DNA of 6,981 nucleotides from contig DAOUVG010000081.1 in the NCBI GenBank assembly GCA_030667735.1, positions 1 through 6,981 on the forward strand, given 5' to 3'. Below the pieces are notes generated by a model that saw only the letters and a list, made by a program, of their open reading frames with translations, did no database searches and had not been told where the DNA came from. Origin of the DNA: Dehalococcoidales bacterium. GTDB taxonomy: Bacteria > Chloroflexota > Dehalococcoidia > Dehalococcoidales > Fen-1064. The translations under genes and the position numbers were made by a program. Each line of letters opens with the position of its first letter. The first letter of the stretch is position 1. Positions 1-5,834 of the stretch are shown piece by piece.

Positions 1-955
1 CGGGCATATCTACTTCGACGGTACCGACGTTACCGAATCGGCCGGACTCCGCCTGGAAGCGCGGCGGCGGATGGCTTTCGTGCTCCAGAAACCGGTGGTA
101 TTCAACACCACCGTCTTTGAAAATATCACCTATGGCCTGAGATGGAGAGGAATATCCCGGAGCGACATCCGCATCCGGGTCGACCGCGCCCTGGAGATGG
201 TGGGGCTTACCGCCGACAGAAAACGGAACGCCCGGACACTATCCGGCGGGGAAGTGCAGATGGTGGCCATTGCCAGGGCAATCGCTACCGGACCGGAAGT
301 ACTGCTGCTCGACGAACCGACGGCTAACCTCGACCCCGTCTCGATGGCGAGAATCGAGGACCTGATTGCCGGTATCATCGAGCGCCACGATACCACAATA
401 GTAATGGCTACCCACGACCTGTCCCAGGGCCAGCGGCTGGCGGACAGGGCGGGTATGCTGCTCGATGGCGAAATCCTCCAGACCGGTGACTGGCGAGAGG
501 TATTCAATGCACCACGCTCCCGGAAGATAGCCGATTTCGTGGGCGTGGAGAATATCCTCGACGGTGTAATAACTGCCAACGAGGACAGGATCGTCACTGT
601 AGACGTCGGAGGCAATCCGGTGGAGGCGCTGTCAGACCTTCCCGTCGGGGAGGAGGTCTTCGCATGTATCCGGGCCGAGGAGGTCACACTGGCACTCTCG
701 CGGCTCTCCAGCAGTGCCCGCAACTCGTTCACCGGGCGAATCACACGCGTGGTCGCCACGGGACCAACTGCCCGTATTGAGGTGGACTGCGGCTTTCCAC
801 TGGCAGCCCTGGTAACCAGGAGGTCGGCCGAGGAGATGGCCCTGGAAAAGGGTAAGAGTGTCTACGCCACCTTCAAGGCAACGGCGCTACACATTATCAG
901 GCGAGAAAGTACGGGATTGGAGGGCGGCCCGACCGCCGGCTCTTCGCTAGAATAG
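1..955 (+). CDS. ABC transporter ATP-binding protein, molybdate/tungstate type (5' end cut off)
   Basis: ATP-hydrolysing subunit of an importer, acting on the cytoplasmic face of the membrane. The reading frame is open from base 2, giving 317 visible residues; the N-terminus with the Walker A loop lies outside the window. In window numbering the Q-loop (FVLQKP) is at about residue 29, the ABC signature LSGGE at 80-84, Walker B LLLDEPT at 101-107 with catalytic Glu105, and the H-loop His at 138. The signature continues EVQMVAIARA, with Met where Arg is commoner. From about residue 155 a C-terminal extension (FVGVENILDG and two beta-rich segments) resembles the TOBE/Mop regulatory domain of ModC/WtpC-like ATPases. 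The moaA gene 9 nt downstream favours molybdate or tungstate as substrate. Sulfate or another oxyanion cannot be excluded, because the permease and binding-protein genes are outside the window. Confidence 0.92.
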   Translation, partial: GHIYFDGTDVTESAGLRLEARRRMAFVLQKPVVFNTTVFENITYGLRWRGISRSDIRIRVDRALEMVGLTADRKRNARTLSGGEVQMVAIARAIATGPEVLLLDEPTANLDPVSMARIEDLIAGIIERHDTTIVMATHDLSQGQRLADRAGMLLDGEILQTGDWREVFNAPRSRKIADFVGVENILDGVITANEDRIVTVDVGGNPVEALSDLPVGEEVFACIRAEEVTLALSRLSSSARNSFTGRITRVVATGPTARIEVDCGFPLAALVTRRSAEEMALEKGKSVYATFKATALHIIRRESTGLEGGPTAGSSLE

Positions 956-960
956 GGGGA
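954..960 (+). promoter_or_regulatory. Ribosome binding site of moaA overlapping the upstream stop codon
   Basis: AGGGGGA overlaps the TAG stop of the ABC ATPase gene (953-955) and lies 4 nt before ATG 965 and 7 nt before a second ATG at 968. The overlap suggests translational coupling of the two genes. The second ATG has the more usual spacing and may be the true start, which would remove one residue. Confidence 0.6.
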
Positions 961-964
961 CAAC

Positions 965-1948
965 ATGATGGGACTCGTTGACTCTTACCATCGACGTATC
1001 AATTATATGCGCATCTCGGTCACAGACCGCTGTGACCTCAACTGCATCTATTGCTCAGGCAGGTCAGCACCATACCTTCCGCACGATGACATTCTTCGCT
1101 ACGAGGAAATCCTTCGGGTTGTCCAGGCGGCCGCTCACCTCGGTGTGAAGAAAGTGCGCCTTACCGGAGGCGAGCCCCTGATGCGGTTGCACCTGGGCCG
1201 GCTCGTCGAGATGCTTGTGCGGGTTGAGGGCGTCGATGAGGTCTCGATGACCACCAACGGCACGCTCCTTGCCCACCATGCCGCCGAGCTGAAAGCGGCC
1301 GGTCTGAAGAGGGTCAATGTCAGCCTGGATACTCTGAAGGCAGACAGGTTTCAGAAAATCACCAGGGGCGACAAGCTCCGGGACGTGCTCAACGGTATCG
1401 AGGTCGCCAGAGAGATCGGTCTGAATCCGGTCAAACTGAACATGGTGGTACTCCGCGGTGTGAACGACGACGAGGTACTGGACTTCGCCGGAAAGACAGT
1501 GGCTGACGGCTGGCACGTGCGGTTCATCGAGTGCATGCCGTTCGTCAGTTCCACGGCTATGGACAACGGAGTAGTTGCTGCAAGTGAGATAATACGGACT
1601 ATCGAGCAGTCACTCGGCGAGCTCATCCCCTGTCTCCCGAGCTCGGGTAACGGCCCCGCCAGGTATTACCAGCTACCTGAAGCCACCGGGACGCTCGGTT
1701 TTATCGGTGCGGTGACTGAGTGCTTCTGCGCCGAGTGTAACCGCTTCCGCCTCACTGCTGACGGCGGCCTGCGTCCGTGCCTCCTGGATGATGATGAAAT
1801 CGACCTCAAGGGCCCACTGCGCCGCGGTGCCACCATCGAGGAGCTGGAGCAACTGATACTGAAAGCGGCTACCCTGAAGCAGGAGCAGCACCACCTTGCA
1901 GAAGAGGTCGTCCCCGCGAAACGCCAGATGCGGCAGATAGGTGGCTAG
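965..1948 (+). CDS. moaA: GTP 3',8-cyclase MoaA
   Basis: Radical SAM enzyme that, with MoaC, converts GTP to cyclic pyranopterin monophosphate, the first step of molybdenum/tungsten cofactor synthesis in the cytoplasm. The 327-aa length is normal for the family. The N-terminal SAM cluster motif CxxxCxxC is Cys23, Cys27 and Cys30 (CDLNCIYC), preceded by the typical RISVTDR. RLTGGEPL at 65-72 is the SAM-contacting GGEP motif. The second, GTP-binding 4Fe-4S cluster is Cys255, Cys258 and Cys272 (CAECNRFRLTADGGLRPC), with an extra Cys253. The protein ends in GlyGly, the C-terminal motif known to be required for catalysis in MoaA. The residues after CIYC (SGRSAPYL) differ from the commoner CMP/CRP version. 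It follows an oxyanion ABC transporter ATPase at 9 nt and is probably co-transcribed with it. No moaC, moaD or moaE follows; the next gene is convergent. Confidence 0.97.
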   Translation: MMGLVDSYHRRINYMRISVTDRCDLNCIYCSGRSAPYLPHDDILRYEEILRVVQAAAHLGVKKVRLTGGEPLMRLHLGRLVEMLVRVEGVDEVSMTTNGTLLAHHAAELKAAGLKRVNVSLDTLKADRFQKITRGDKLRDVLNGIEVAREIGLNPVKLNMVVLRGVNDDEVLDFAGKTVADGWHVRFIECMPFVSSTAMDNGVVAASEIIRTIEQSLGELIPCLPSSGNGPARYYQLPEATGTLGFIGAVTECFCAECNRFRLTADGGLRPCLLDDDEIDLKGPLRRGATIEELEQLILKAATLKQEQHHLAEEVVPAKRQMRQIGG

Positions 1949-2015
1949 GGCGGCCTGTCTTCCTCTCGCACCCACACCCGGTGCACAGTCACGCCAGGGT
2001 ATATGTGCTTGCTGT

Positions 2016-2030
2016 CCGGCGAGAAGCCGG
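2016..2030. terminator. Weak hairpin in the convergent spacer, possible terminator
   Basis: CCGGC, a 5-nt loop GAGAA and GCCGG form a 5-bp GC stem between the ends of convergent moaA and the carboxyltransferase gene. On the + strand it is followed by a pyrimidine-rich TTCCTCCCTT rather than a clean T-run, so it is at best a weak terminator for moaA. The position is right but the sequence support is modest. Confidence 0.28.
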
Positions 2031-2051
2031 TTCCTCCCTTGGTACGGTCAG

Positions 2052-3188
2052 CTAAGGTCTGACGCTCCGTTTCGGACCGACGTTTCTCTTCAAGGCGGGC
2101 TGGGCAGCCCTGATGAATCTACATGTGATCGGCCTGGTATCACGGGGGTCGATGATATCGATAACGTCTCCCGCCTCAGCCGCCCGGAATGGAGAGCGAA
2201 AGCCGACCAGTTTCTCCTCCAGTTCCTTACGCTTTGCTTCAGGGTCCGGGGCTGATTCGATGACTCTTCGATAGGCCGCAGCCACGCCGCCCTCTATCGG
2301 GATTGGGCCCCATTCACCGCTGGGCCAGCCTAATCGCAGGTTAAGCGTCATCATACCACCACCACCGGCACTGGAGAATGCGTCTCCACCCATCCCATAG
2401 GACTTTCTCAGGGCAATATGCACTTTGGGAACGCTTGCCTCCTGTGCTGCCATAACGGCTACCATCCCGTAGCGCATGGTAGCCTCCTTCTCTGCTTCAG
2501 ACCCAATCATAAAACCCGGTACATCGCCGAGGAGTAGCAACGGAATGCTGAAACAGTTACACAGGTCAATGAAACGGGCCATTTTTTGTGCAGCCTTTCC
2601 GATCATAGCGCCGGCATGTACCATCGGGTTGCTCGCCAGCACCCCGACAACATAACCATCCATGCGGGCAAAGGCTGTTATCACCGCGGCACCGTAGTAT
2701 TTGCGCATCTCGAAGAATTCACCTTTGTCGACGAGAAGGCGGATCACCTTGTACATATCGTATGGTCTTTTACGGTCGATAGGCACGATATTCAGAAGCT
2801 CTTCCTCACGTCGATTTGGGTCGTCTCCCATATCTTTACGAGCGGCCACCTCGTAGACATTGTCAGGCACGTAACTCAGGAACTCCCGTATCTGTCGGAA
2901 GGCGTCCTCTTCATCCTCGGCTTCGTTATCGATTACGCCTGTTTCGCGGGTATGCCTCCTGGTGCCACCAAGGTCGTCTTTCGGGATATTCTCACTGAGG
3001 GCCCGGGATACAACCGGGGGGCCGGCAGGGAATATCTGTCCGGTCCCCTTGACCATTATGGAAAAGTGAGACAATACGGCACGGGCGGCTACGTGCCCGG
3101 CGCATGAGCCCACAACTGCCGATACCACCGGCACTTTTTGCAGTAATTGAACATCCCACCACCACTGTGTACCCGGAGGGAGCGACAT
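2052..3188 (-). CDS. Acyl-CoA carboxyltransferase, C-terminal part (PccB/MmdA family)
   Basis: Carboxyltransferase component of a biotin-dependent acyl-CoA carboxylase or methylmalonyl-CoA decarboxylase, moving CO2 between carboxybiotin and an acyl-CoA. The 378 aa begin inside the N-terminal crotonase-fold domain. GSCAG at 27-31 matches the first oxyanion-hole loop (GPCAG in PccB), and the LGG motif at 73-75 is followed by a THT..GV-like segment. The C-terminal domain contains DMYKVI (about 144-149), FARMDG (173-178), DVPGF (222-226) and KSYGMGG (262-268), the second oxyanion-hole region. The ATG at 3188 is preceded by AGGAGGT 6 nt away. The upstream ORF, ending at 3216, is in the same frame and supplies the missing N-terminal part. 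The two together make about one full-length family member. It could be a second subunit made by re-initiation, or the downstream piece of an interrupted gene. Substrate is unknown; no biotin carboxylase or carrier gene is in the window. Confidence 0.85.
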   Translation of the reverse strand: MSLPPGTQWWWDVQLLQKVPVVSAVVGSCAGHVAARAVLSHFSIMVKGTGQIFPAGPPVVSRALSENIPKDDLGGTRRHTRETGVIDNEAEDEEDAFRQIREFLSYVPDNVYEVAARKDMGDDPNRREEELLNIVPIDRKRPYDMYKVIRLLVDKGEFFEMRKYYGAAVITAFARMDGYVVGVLASNPMVHAGAMIGKAAQKMARFIDLCNCFSIPLLLLGDVPGFMIGSEAEKEATMRYGMVAVMAAQEASVPKVHIALRKSYGMGGDAFSSAGGGGMMTLNLRLGWPSGEWGPIPIEGGVAAAYRRVIESAPDPEAKRKELEEKLVGFRSPFRAAEAGDVIDIIDPRDTRPITCRFIRAAQPALKRNVGPKRSVRP

Positions 3189-3194
3189 TCGGCC

Positions 3195-3201
3195 ACCTCC
3201 T
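3195..3201 (-). promoter_or_regulatory. Strong Shine-Dalgarno for the downstream carboxyltransferase ORF
   Basis: On the minus strand AGGAGGT lies 6 nt before ATG 3188 and 14 nt after the TGA that closes the upstream ORF. This is a full-strength SD at proper spacing, which favours genuine translation of the second ORF. There is no alternative ATG, GTG or TTG between the TGA and ATG 3188. Confidence 0.7.
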
Positions 3202-3215
3202 CCCTGACCTCCGCC

Positions 3216-3698
3216 TCATTTCTGGCCGCTCCCTTCATAGTTGGCTGCGCTAGCTCCGGCTCCGTCACAAAGCTGCACGAGCGGTATTCCGTATTGCAGT
3301 GACATAGGCTGCATGAAGAACCGGGCATCCTTATGCATACCGGCGGGACTACCGCCACTGATGGTAAAATCCTCACCACCGACAGTTACCTGACGACCGT
3401 CTATCTCAGCCAGTCCCTCTACAAAAGCGCCGGGCAGGAAGGCAATTATATCGCCGTTCTCGTCGTATATACCCCTGCCCATTAATGAGCCAACTTCAAA
3501 GAAGGTGTCTTTGTCCACCAGTTTGTCTATGCGTTCGCGAATGGTCAGTTTGCCCTGGTCATGGTGCCGGGCGATACGTTCCTTACCACCCAACTGCTTC
3601 ACCGCTTCCCTTCTCAGGCGCATCTCCTCGATGGCAGCCTCCCACGGCATGCCCATCTTCCAGGTAGTAATCTTCTCGAATTCATCGCTACTTGTCAT
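3216..3698 (-). CDS. Acyl-CoA carboxyltransferase, N-terminal part (PccB/MmdA family)
   Basis: N-terminal 160 residues of the same carboxyltransferase. LTIRERIDKLVD (51-62) matches the conserved family N-terminus (ARERID). DFTISGGS (110-117) matches the PccB segment DFTVxGGS, and DGAGAS (145-150) corresponds to the DSGGAR loop. The ORF ends ...YEGSGQK followed by TGA (3218-3216), in the middle of the first crotonase-fold domain and well before the domain boundary near which AccD- and AccA-type subunits separate. A 160-aa product would lack the first oxyanion loop and half the fold, so it should need the downstream ORF product to work. The ATG at 3698 has a good SD (GGAAGGAG, 5 nt before the start). 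Possible readings are a natural split subunit, a nonsense mutation or sequencing error, or a recoded TGA. TGA also ends the crotonase-like gene at 4278, so general TGA reassignment is unlikely. Confidence 0.83.
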   Translation of the reverse strand: MTSSDEFEKITTWKMGMPWEAAIEEMRLRREAVKQLGGKERIARHHDQGKLTIRERIDKLVDKDTFFEVGSLMGRGIYDENGDIIAFLPGAFVEGLAEIDGRQVTVGGEDFTISGGSPAGMHKDARFFMQPMSLQYGIPLVQLCDGAGASAANYEGSGQK

Positions 3699-3728
3699 CC
3701 TGGCTCCTTCCCTGGTTAGTTCCCACTA

Positions 3729-3758
3729 ATTCTACTACTGTAGTACATGGTGCCACAA
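3729..3758 (-). promoter_or_regulatory. Candidate promoter of the carboxyltransferase genes
   Basis: On the minus strand a TTGTGG (3758-3753) is followed after 18 nt by TAGAAT (3734-3729), a five-of-six match to the -10 consensus. A start near 3722 would leave a leader of about 24 nt containing the SD. The -35 is weak, so this is a candidate only. Confidence 0.4.
3733..3745. promoter_or_regulatory. 13-bp palindrome overlapping the candidate -10, possible operator
   Basis: TACTAC-T-GTAGTA is a perfect 6-bp inverted repeat around one central base. It overlaps the last two bases of the proposed -10 hexamer and fills part of the spacer of the carboxyltransferase promoter. This is where a repressor would block RNA polymerase. 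The arms are short and no second copy was seen, so the call is tentative. Confidence 0.3.
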
Positions 3759-3773
3759 ATCCGCGCAACATTC

Positions 3774-3857
3774 AGATTCTGTGTCTCCTCGCTCCGCTCG
3801 GAGCCCCGACTCAGAATGACATGCCGATAGCGTGTCACCCTGAGTGTAACGAAGGGT
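3774..3857. repeat. Head-to-head pair of REP-like palindromic units
   Basis: Two units of the TGTCAYYCTGAG type face each other. The minus-strand unit (3821-3774) begins TGTCATTCTGAGT and ends AGAATCT. The plus-strand unit (3833-3857) begins TGTCACCCTGAGT and ends AGGGT. The 13-nt heads at 3809-3821 and 3833-3845 are complementary apart from two positions, with an 11-nt loop; read on the minus strand those two positions are G-U pairs. Each unit also has its own 5-bp stem: ATTCT/AGAAT on the left and ACCCT/AGGGT on the right. The left unit contains an extra hairpin GCTCCG-CT-CGGAGC at 3791-3804. Similar TGTCATTCTGAG repeats are, from memory, dispersed in many bacterial genomes. No transposase or other function is visible. 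Confidence 0.6.
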
Positions 3858-3980
3858 CTCACCTCGCGGAACATCCTACCTGGCATTTCTGCAACTAAGT
3901 ACTAGCTTCCACCATAAATGTAGACCCTGAAGGTTAAGGCAAAGTAAGCCCATCGACGCAGGAAGCAGCAATCAAGTATC
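3858..3980. other. Non-coding remainder of the 3699-4047 gap
   Basis: Between the REP-like pair and the terminator I see no credible ORF, RNA gene, promoter or repeat. The whole gap 3699-4047 is accounted for by the carboxyltransferase leader and promoter candidate, the REP-like pair, this plain stretch and the terminator. Confidence 0.5.
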
Positions 3981-4020
3981 AAAAACAAACGGAGAGGGTG
4001 AGATACTCACCCTCTCCGTT
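3981..4020 (-). terminator. Strong rho-independent terminator on the minus strand
   Basis: A perfect 15-bp stem (3988-4002 with 4006-4020, arms starting AACGGAGAGGG) closes a 3-nt loop ATA. On the minus strand it is followed by TTTGTTTTTG, a T-rich tail. No T-run exists on the + strand side, so it is directional. It ends the crotonase-like transcription unit, 27 nt after the stop of the small ORF at 4048, and insulates the carboxyltransferase genes from read-through. Confidence 0.88.
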
Positions 4021-4047
4021 CTCTAGTCCTGTCCGGTGGTCTGGCCG

Positions 4048-4254
4048 CTAGAGAAGCCGACCCACGGCTCCCGGTATCGGGTCAATGATATCGGCCTCGA
4101 AGTCTGTGTCCAGCACCGCCGGACCCAGAGAGGCCGCTAGCAGGAGGCTAGTACATGCCTCCCCCAGCGTTTTTATCGTCCATACAGAACCCCCTTCCGA
4201 GGGCGGCCTGCCCTCTCCGTACTCGGCCCCATACCATGGGGCCTGCCACTTCAT
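4048..4254 (-). CDS. Small hypothetical protein, 68 aa
   Basis: I do not recognise this ORF. From ATG 4254 it begins MKWQAPWYGAEYGEG and ends IPGAVGRLL. It has no clear membrane segment; a hydrophobic stretch TSLLLAASLGPAVL lies in the middle and an acidic DTDFEAD follows it. Two observations support it as a gene: by hand count about two thirds of codons end in G or C, as in its neighbours, and it fills the space between the crotonase-like gene's stop (24 nt upstream) and the terminator (27 nt downstream). The SD is weak (CCAGG, close to the ATG). The frame is open further upstream to an ATG at 4314, inside the end of the preceding gene, giving 88 aa. It may also be only an open 3' leader. 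Confidence 0.45.
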   Translation of the reverse strand: MKWQAPWYGAEYGEGRPPSEGGSVWTIKTLGEACTSLLLAASLGPAVLDTDFEADIIDPIPGAVGRLL

Positions 4255-4277
4255 GGTACCTGGCTGGCGCGGGGCTG

Positions 4278-5126
4278 TCAATGCCGCGTTTGCTGCGGTG
4301 TCGACTCCAGCCACGACTGACTTGCCTCCAGGTTCTTGTGCGCCAGGCTCGCTTGCGCAATCCCGCCCTTGTCGTCGAGGGGGCGTTCCTCATCCCGCAA
4401 CTCGGTAGCGATAAAGTAGTTCTGGTAGGCCACCTCAACCTCCGCGGTATAGCCCATGGTATCCTGCATGTGGTTCACGCTGAACTTGACAGTGCGCAGA
4501 CGTGCCGGGTCCCTGATATAGTTATCGGCGACCCGTCCGGCGTAGGCCAGCGTCTCCTCCTCAAGTCGCTCCCGTGGAAAGACCCGGTTGACAAAGCCGT
4601 GCTGGTAGGCCTCCCAGGCCGTCATGAAGCGGTGCTCGAACAGGATTTCCTTCGTCTTGCGCGGCCCGATGTCCCACGGCATGGAGAAGTACTGCACGTG
4701 CGAGGGCAGAAACTGGGTATCTTCGGACGCAAACAGGACATCCATGGCCGCAGCGAAAATCCACCCTCCGAAGATGCAGTAGCCGTGCACCATGGCGATT
4801 GTCGGCTTGGGTACGTTCCGCCACCGCAGGCTGTTTTCCAGACAAATGGCACGTGTCCGCTTGTACCGTTCCAGTGTCGTTGTTGGGAAGCCCAGTTTAT
4901 CACGCTCCTCCAGTTCCTCGGGCGTGCCCAGGTCATGCCCGGCAGAGAAATGCTTCCCTTCTCCGGAGAGAACGATAGCGCCCACCTGGTCATCCTCGGC
5001 CGCCCGGACAAAGGCATCGTCCATCTCATCACGCATCAGCCGGCTCTGGGCATTGTAGTAGCGCGGCCGGTTGAGTATTATGCGGGTTACCTTCCCGGGC
5101 TGGTAGATAATATGCTTGTACTCCAT
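4278..5126 (-). CDS. Crotonase-fold protein, enoyl-CoA hydratase/isomerase family
   Basis: A 282-aa cytoplasmic CoA-ester enzyme of the crotonase superfamily. GKHFSAGHDLG (57-67) is the first oxyanion-hole motif, and GYCIFGGWIFAAAMDVLFA (115-133) is the second with the following helix. MPWDIGPRKTKEILF (149-163) and MTAWEAYQHGFVNRVFP (168-184) are the typical family core, and the C-terminal helical tail is present. Aligned by eye to rat mitochondrial crotonase, the two catalytic glutamates (Glu144, Glu164) fall on Ile123 and His143. Plain hydratase activity is therefore doubtful; an isomerase, hydrolase, decarboxylase or ring-acting role is possible. The start is ATG 5126, not the in-frame ATG at 5162, because a strong SD (AAGGAGGGG) sits 8 nt before it. 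It ends in TGA. A sigma70-like promoter lies upstream, and a small ORF and a terminator lie downstream. Confidence 0.88.
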   Translation of the reverse strand: MEYKHIIYQPGKVTRIILNRPRYYNAQSRLMRDEMDDAFVRAAEDDQVGAIVLSGEGKHFSAGHDLGTPEELEERDKLGFPTTTLERYKRTRAICLENSLRWRNVPKPTIAMVHGYCIFGGWIFAAAMDVLFASEDTQFLPSHVQYFSMPWDIGPRKTKEILFEHRFMTAWEAYQHGFVNRVFPRERLEEETLAYAGRVADNYIRDPARLRTVKFSVNHMQDTMGYTAEVEVAYQNYFIATELRDEERPLDDKGGIAQASLAHKNLEASQSWLESTPQQTRH

Positions 5127-5134
5127 GGCAGAAT

Positions 5135-5143
5135 CCCCTCCTT
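5135..5143 (-). promoter_or_regulatory. Ribosome binding site fixing the crotonase-like gene start
   Basis: AAGGAGGGG on the minus strand, 8 nt before ATG 5126. It would lie inside the coding sequence if the upstream ATG at 5162 were used, so it decides for the shorter, 282-aa protein. Confidence 0.75.
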
Positions 5144-5197
5144 CTCCTAAATCACATAACACAGGTGTCTGAAGTGGCGTTAGTATGGTATTGTGCT

Positions 5198-5226
5198 ATG
5201 TTAAGGCCCTGCCTGGCGGGTGTCAA
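5198..5226 (-). promoter_or_regulatory. Sigma70-type promoter of the crotonase-like gene
   Basis: On the minus strand a perfect -35 TTGACA (5226-5221) is followed after 17 nt by TAACAT (5203-5198), a four-of-six -10. The predicted start near 5190 leaves a leader of about 65 nt before ATG 5126. It lies in the 163-bp gap after the ykgJ-like stop, so the crotonase-like gene can be transcribed independently. Confidence 0.6.
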
Positions 5227-5289
5227 GGCTTCACGATGGCGGGTAGAAGAACATCTTACAGTACCCGGTATCCGCCCCCGGGCGTCCTT

Positions 5290-5772
5290 TTACTTCTGGT
5301 GGCCTTGCGACTGCATGAATGCCCGGAACCTCCGCAGGTCCTCTTTGGAACCCACCAGCTTCCCCGAAGGGGTAGCAGTCAGTCCCCAGTAGAGTTGCAG
5401 ACCATCCAGGCACTCCTTCTTGTGCAGGCTGGCTTGCCAGTCCCGGCAGGCCAGCGGTCTCAGCGGGTGAATCTTGCAGGATGCCGCCTTACTATCGTCT
5501 GTGGCCGGATTAAGGAAGACACAGGCGTCCGTATCCGTATCAAGGAGAAAACGACCCGGCTCAAACCAGGCGTCGTCAATATACCTGTCCAGGAATGCGT
5601 CCAGAGTCATCCCCAGGGCCAGGGCGATAGTCTCCGCTTCGGCAGTAGTCAACGGCGGCTGGTACCGGGTGCAGCACAGTCCGCATCGGAAACACGGTAT
5701 CGCCATACCAGTCGACGCGGAACCGTCCGGACTATCCAGTGACAACCTGTTGTCTTTGCGATTCAATCTCAT
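5290..5772 (-). CDS. YkgJ-family cysteine-cluster protein
   Basis: A 160-aa protein of the YkgJ/CxxCxxCC family, annotated as putative zinc- or iron-chelating; the biochemical role is unknown. CFRCGLCC (27-34) is the defining motif. Further cysteines are Cys84 (ACVFL), Cys99 (SCKIHPLRPLAC, with Cys109) and Cys121 (KKEC). The eight cysteines could bind an Fe-S cluster or zinc. The IHPLRPLACRDW segment is characteristic of the family. I prefer ATG 5772: the upstream in-frame GTG at 5793 lies at or before the predicted transcription start and has no SD, while a G-rich GGGGGTG sits close before the ATG. A still later ATG at 5706 would leave only four residues before the motif. No signal peptide or membrane segment is seen. 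It is divergent from the GH3 gene and has no obvious terminator before the next gene. Confidence 0.85.
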   Translation of the reverse strand: MRLNRKDNRLSLDSPDGSASTGMAIPCFRCGLCCTRYQPPLTTAEAETIALALGMTLDAFLDRYIDDAWFEPGRFLLDTDTDACVFLNPATDDSKAASCKIHPLRPLACRDWQASLHKKECLDGLQLYWGLTATPSGKLVGSKEDLRRFRAFMQSQGHQK

Positions 5773-5797
5773 TGGCACCCCCGGTACTCTCACAGTG

Positions 5798-5826
5798 ATT
5801 ATAGCGCCTGGCCCGGCAGATGTTAA
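5798..5826 (-). promoter_or_regulatory. Sigma70-type promoter of the ykgJ-like gene
   Basis: On the minus strand TTAACA (5826-5821, five of six) and TATAAT (5803-5798, perfect) are separated by exactly 17 nt. The predicted start near 5791 gives a leader of about 19 nt to ATG 5772. This is the best promoter match in the window. Confidence 0.72.
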
Positions 5827-5834
5827 GCTAGCCT

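Noticed and set aside
2586..3107. 173-aa plus-strand ORF opposite the carboxyltransferase gene
   Set aside because: It is a shadow of the opposite strand; the carboxyltransferase motifs on the minus strand are unambiguous.
3216..3218. TGA read as selenocysteine or as a reassigned sense codon
   Set aside because: TGA also ends the crotonase-like gene at 4278, no Cys is known at this site in the family, and a strong SD and ATG follow directly. Kept only as a weak alternative.
3692..3898. 68-aa plus-strand ORF across the promoter and REP-like region
   Set aside because: It overlaps the repeat pair and the start of the carboxyltransferase gene, has no SD, and its peptide is unconvincing.
3858..3980. 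Possible tRNA or other small RNA gene in the gap
   Set aside because: No cloverleaf, CCA end or conserved RNA motif could be found by reading.
4010..4220. Direct repeat CCCTCTCCGT at 4010-4019 and 4211-4220
   Set aside because: It is only 10 nt, with one copy inside the terminator stem and one inside the small ORF. Chance is the simplest explanation.
4155..5150. 331-aa plus-strand ORF opposite the crotonase-like gene
   Set aside because: It lies antisense to a gene with clear family motifs, promoter and SD. Its translation is low-complexity with many Pro, Arg and His and resembles no family.
5274..5285. GC palindrome near the ykgJ-like stop as a terminator
   Set aside because: The stem is about 5 bp with a 2-nt loop and no T-run follows on the minus strand.
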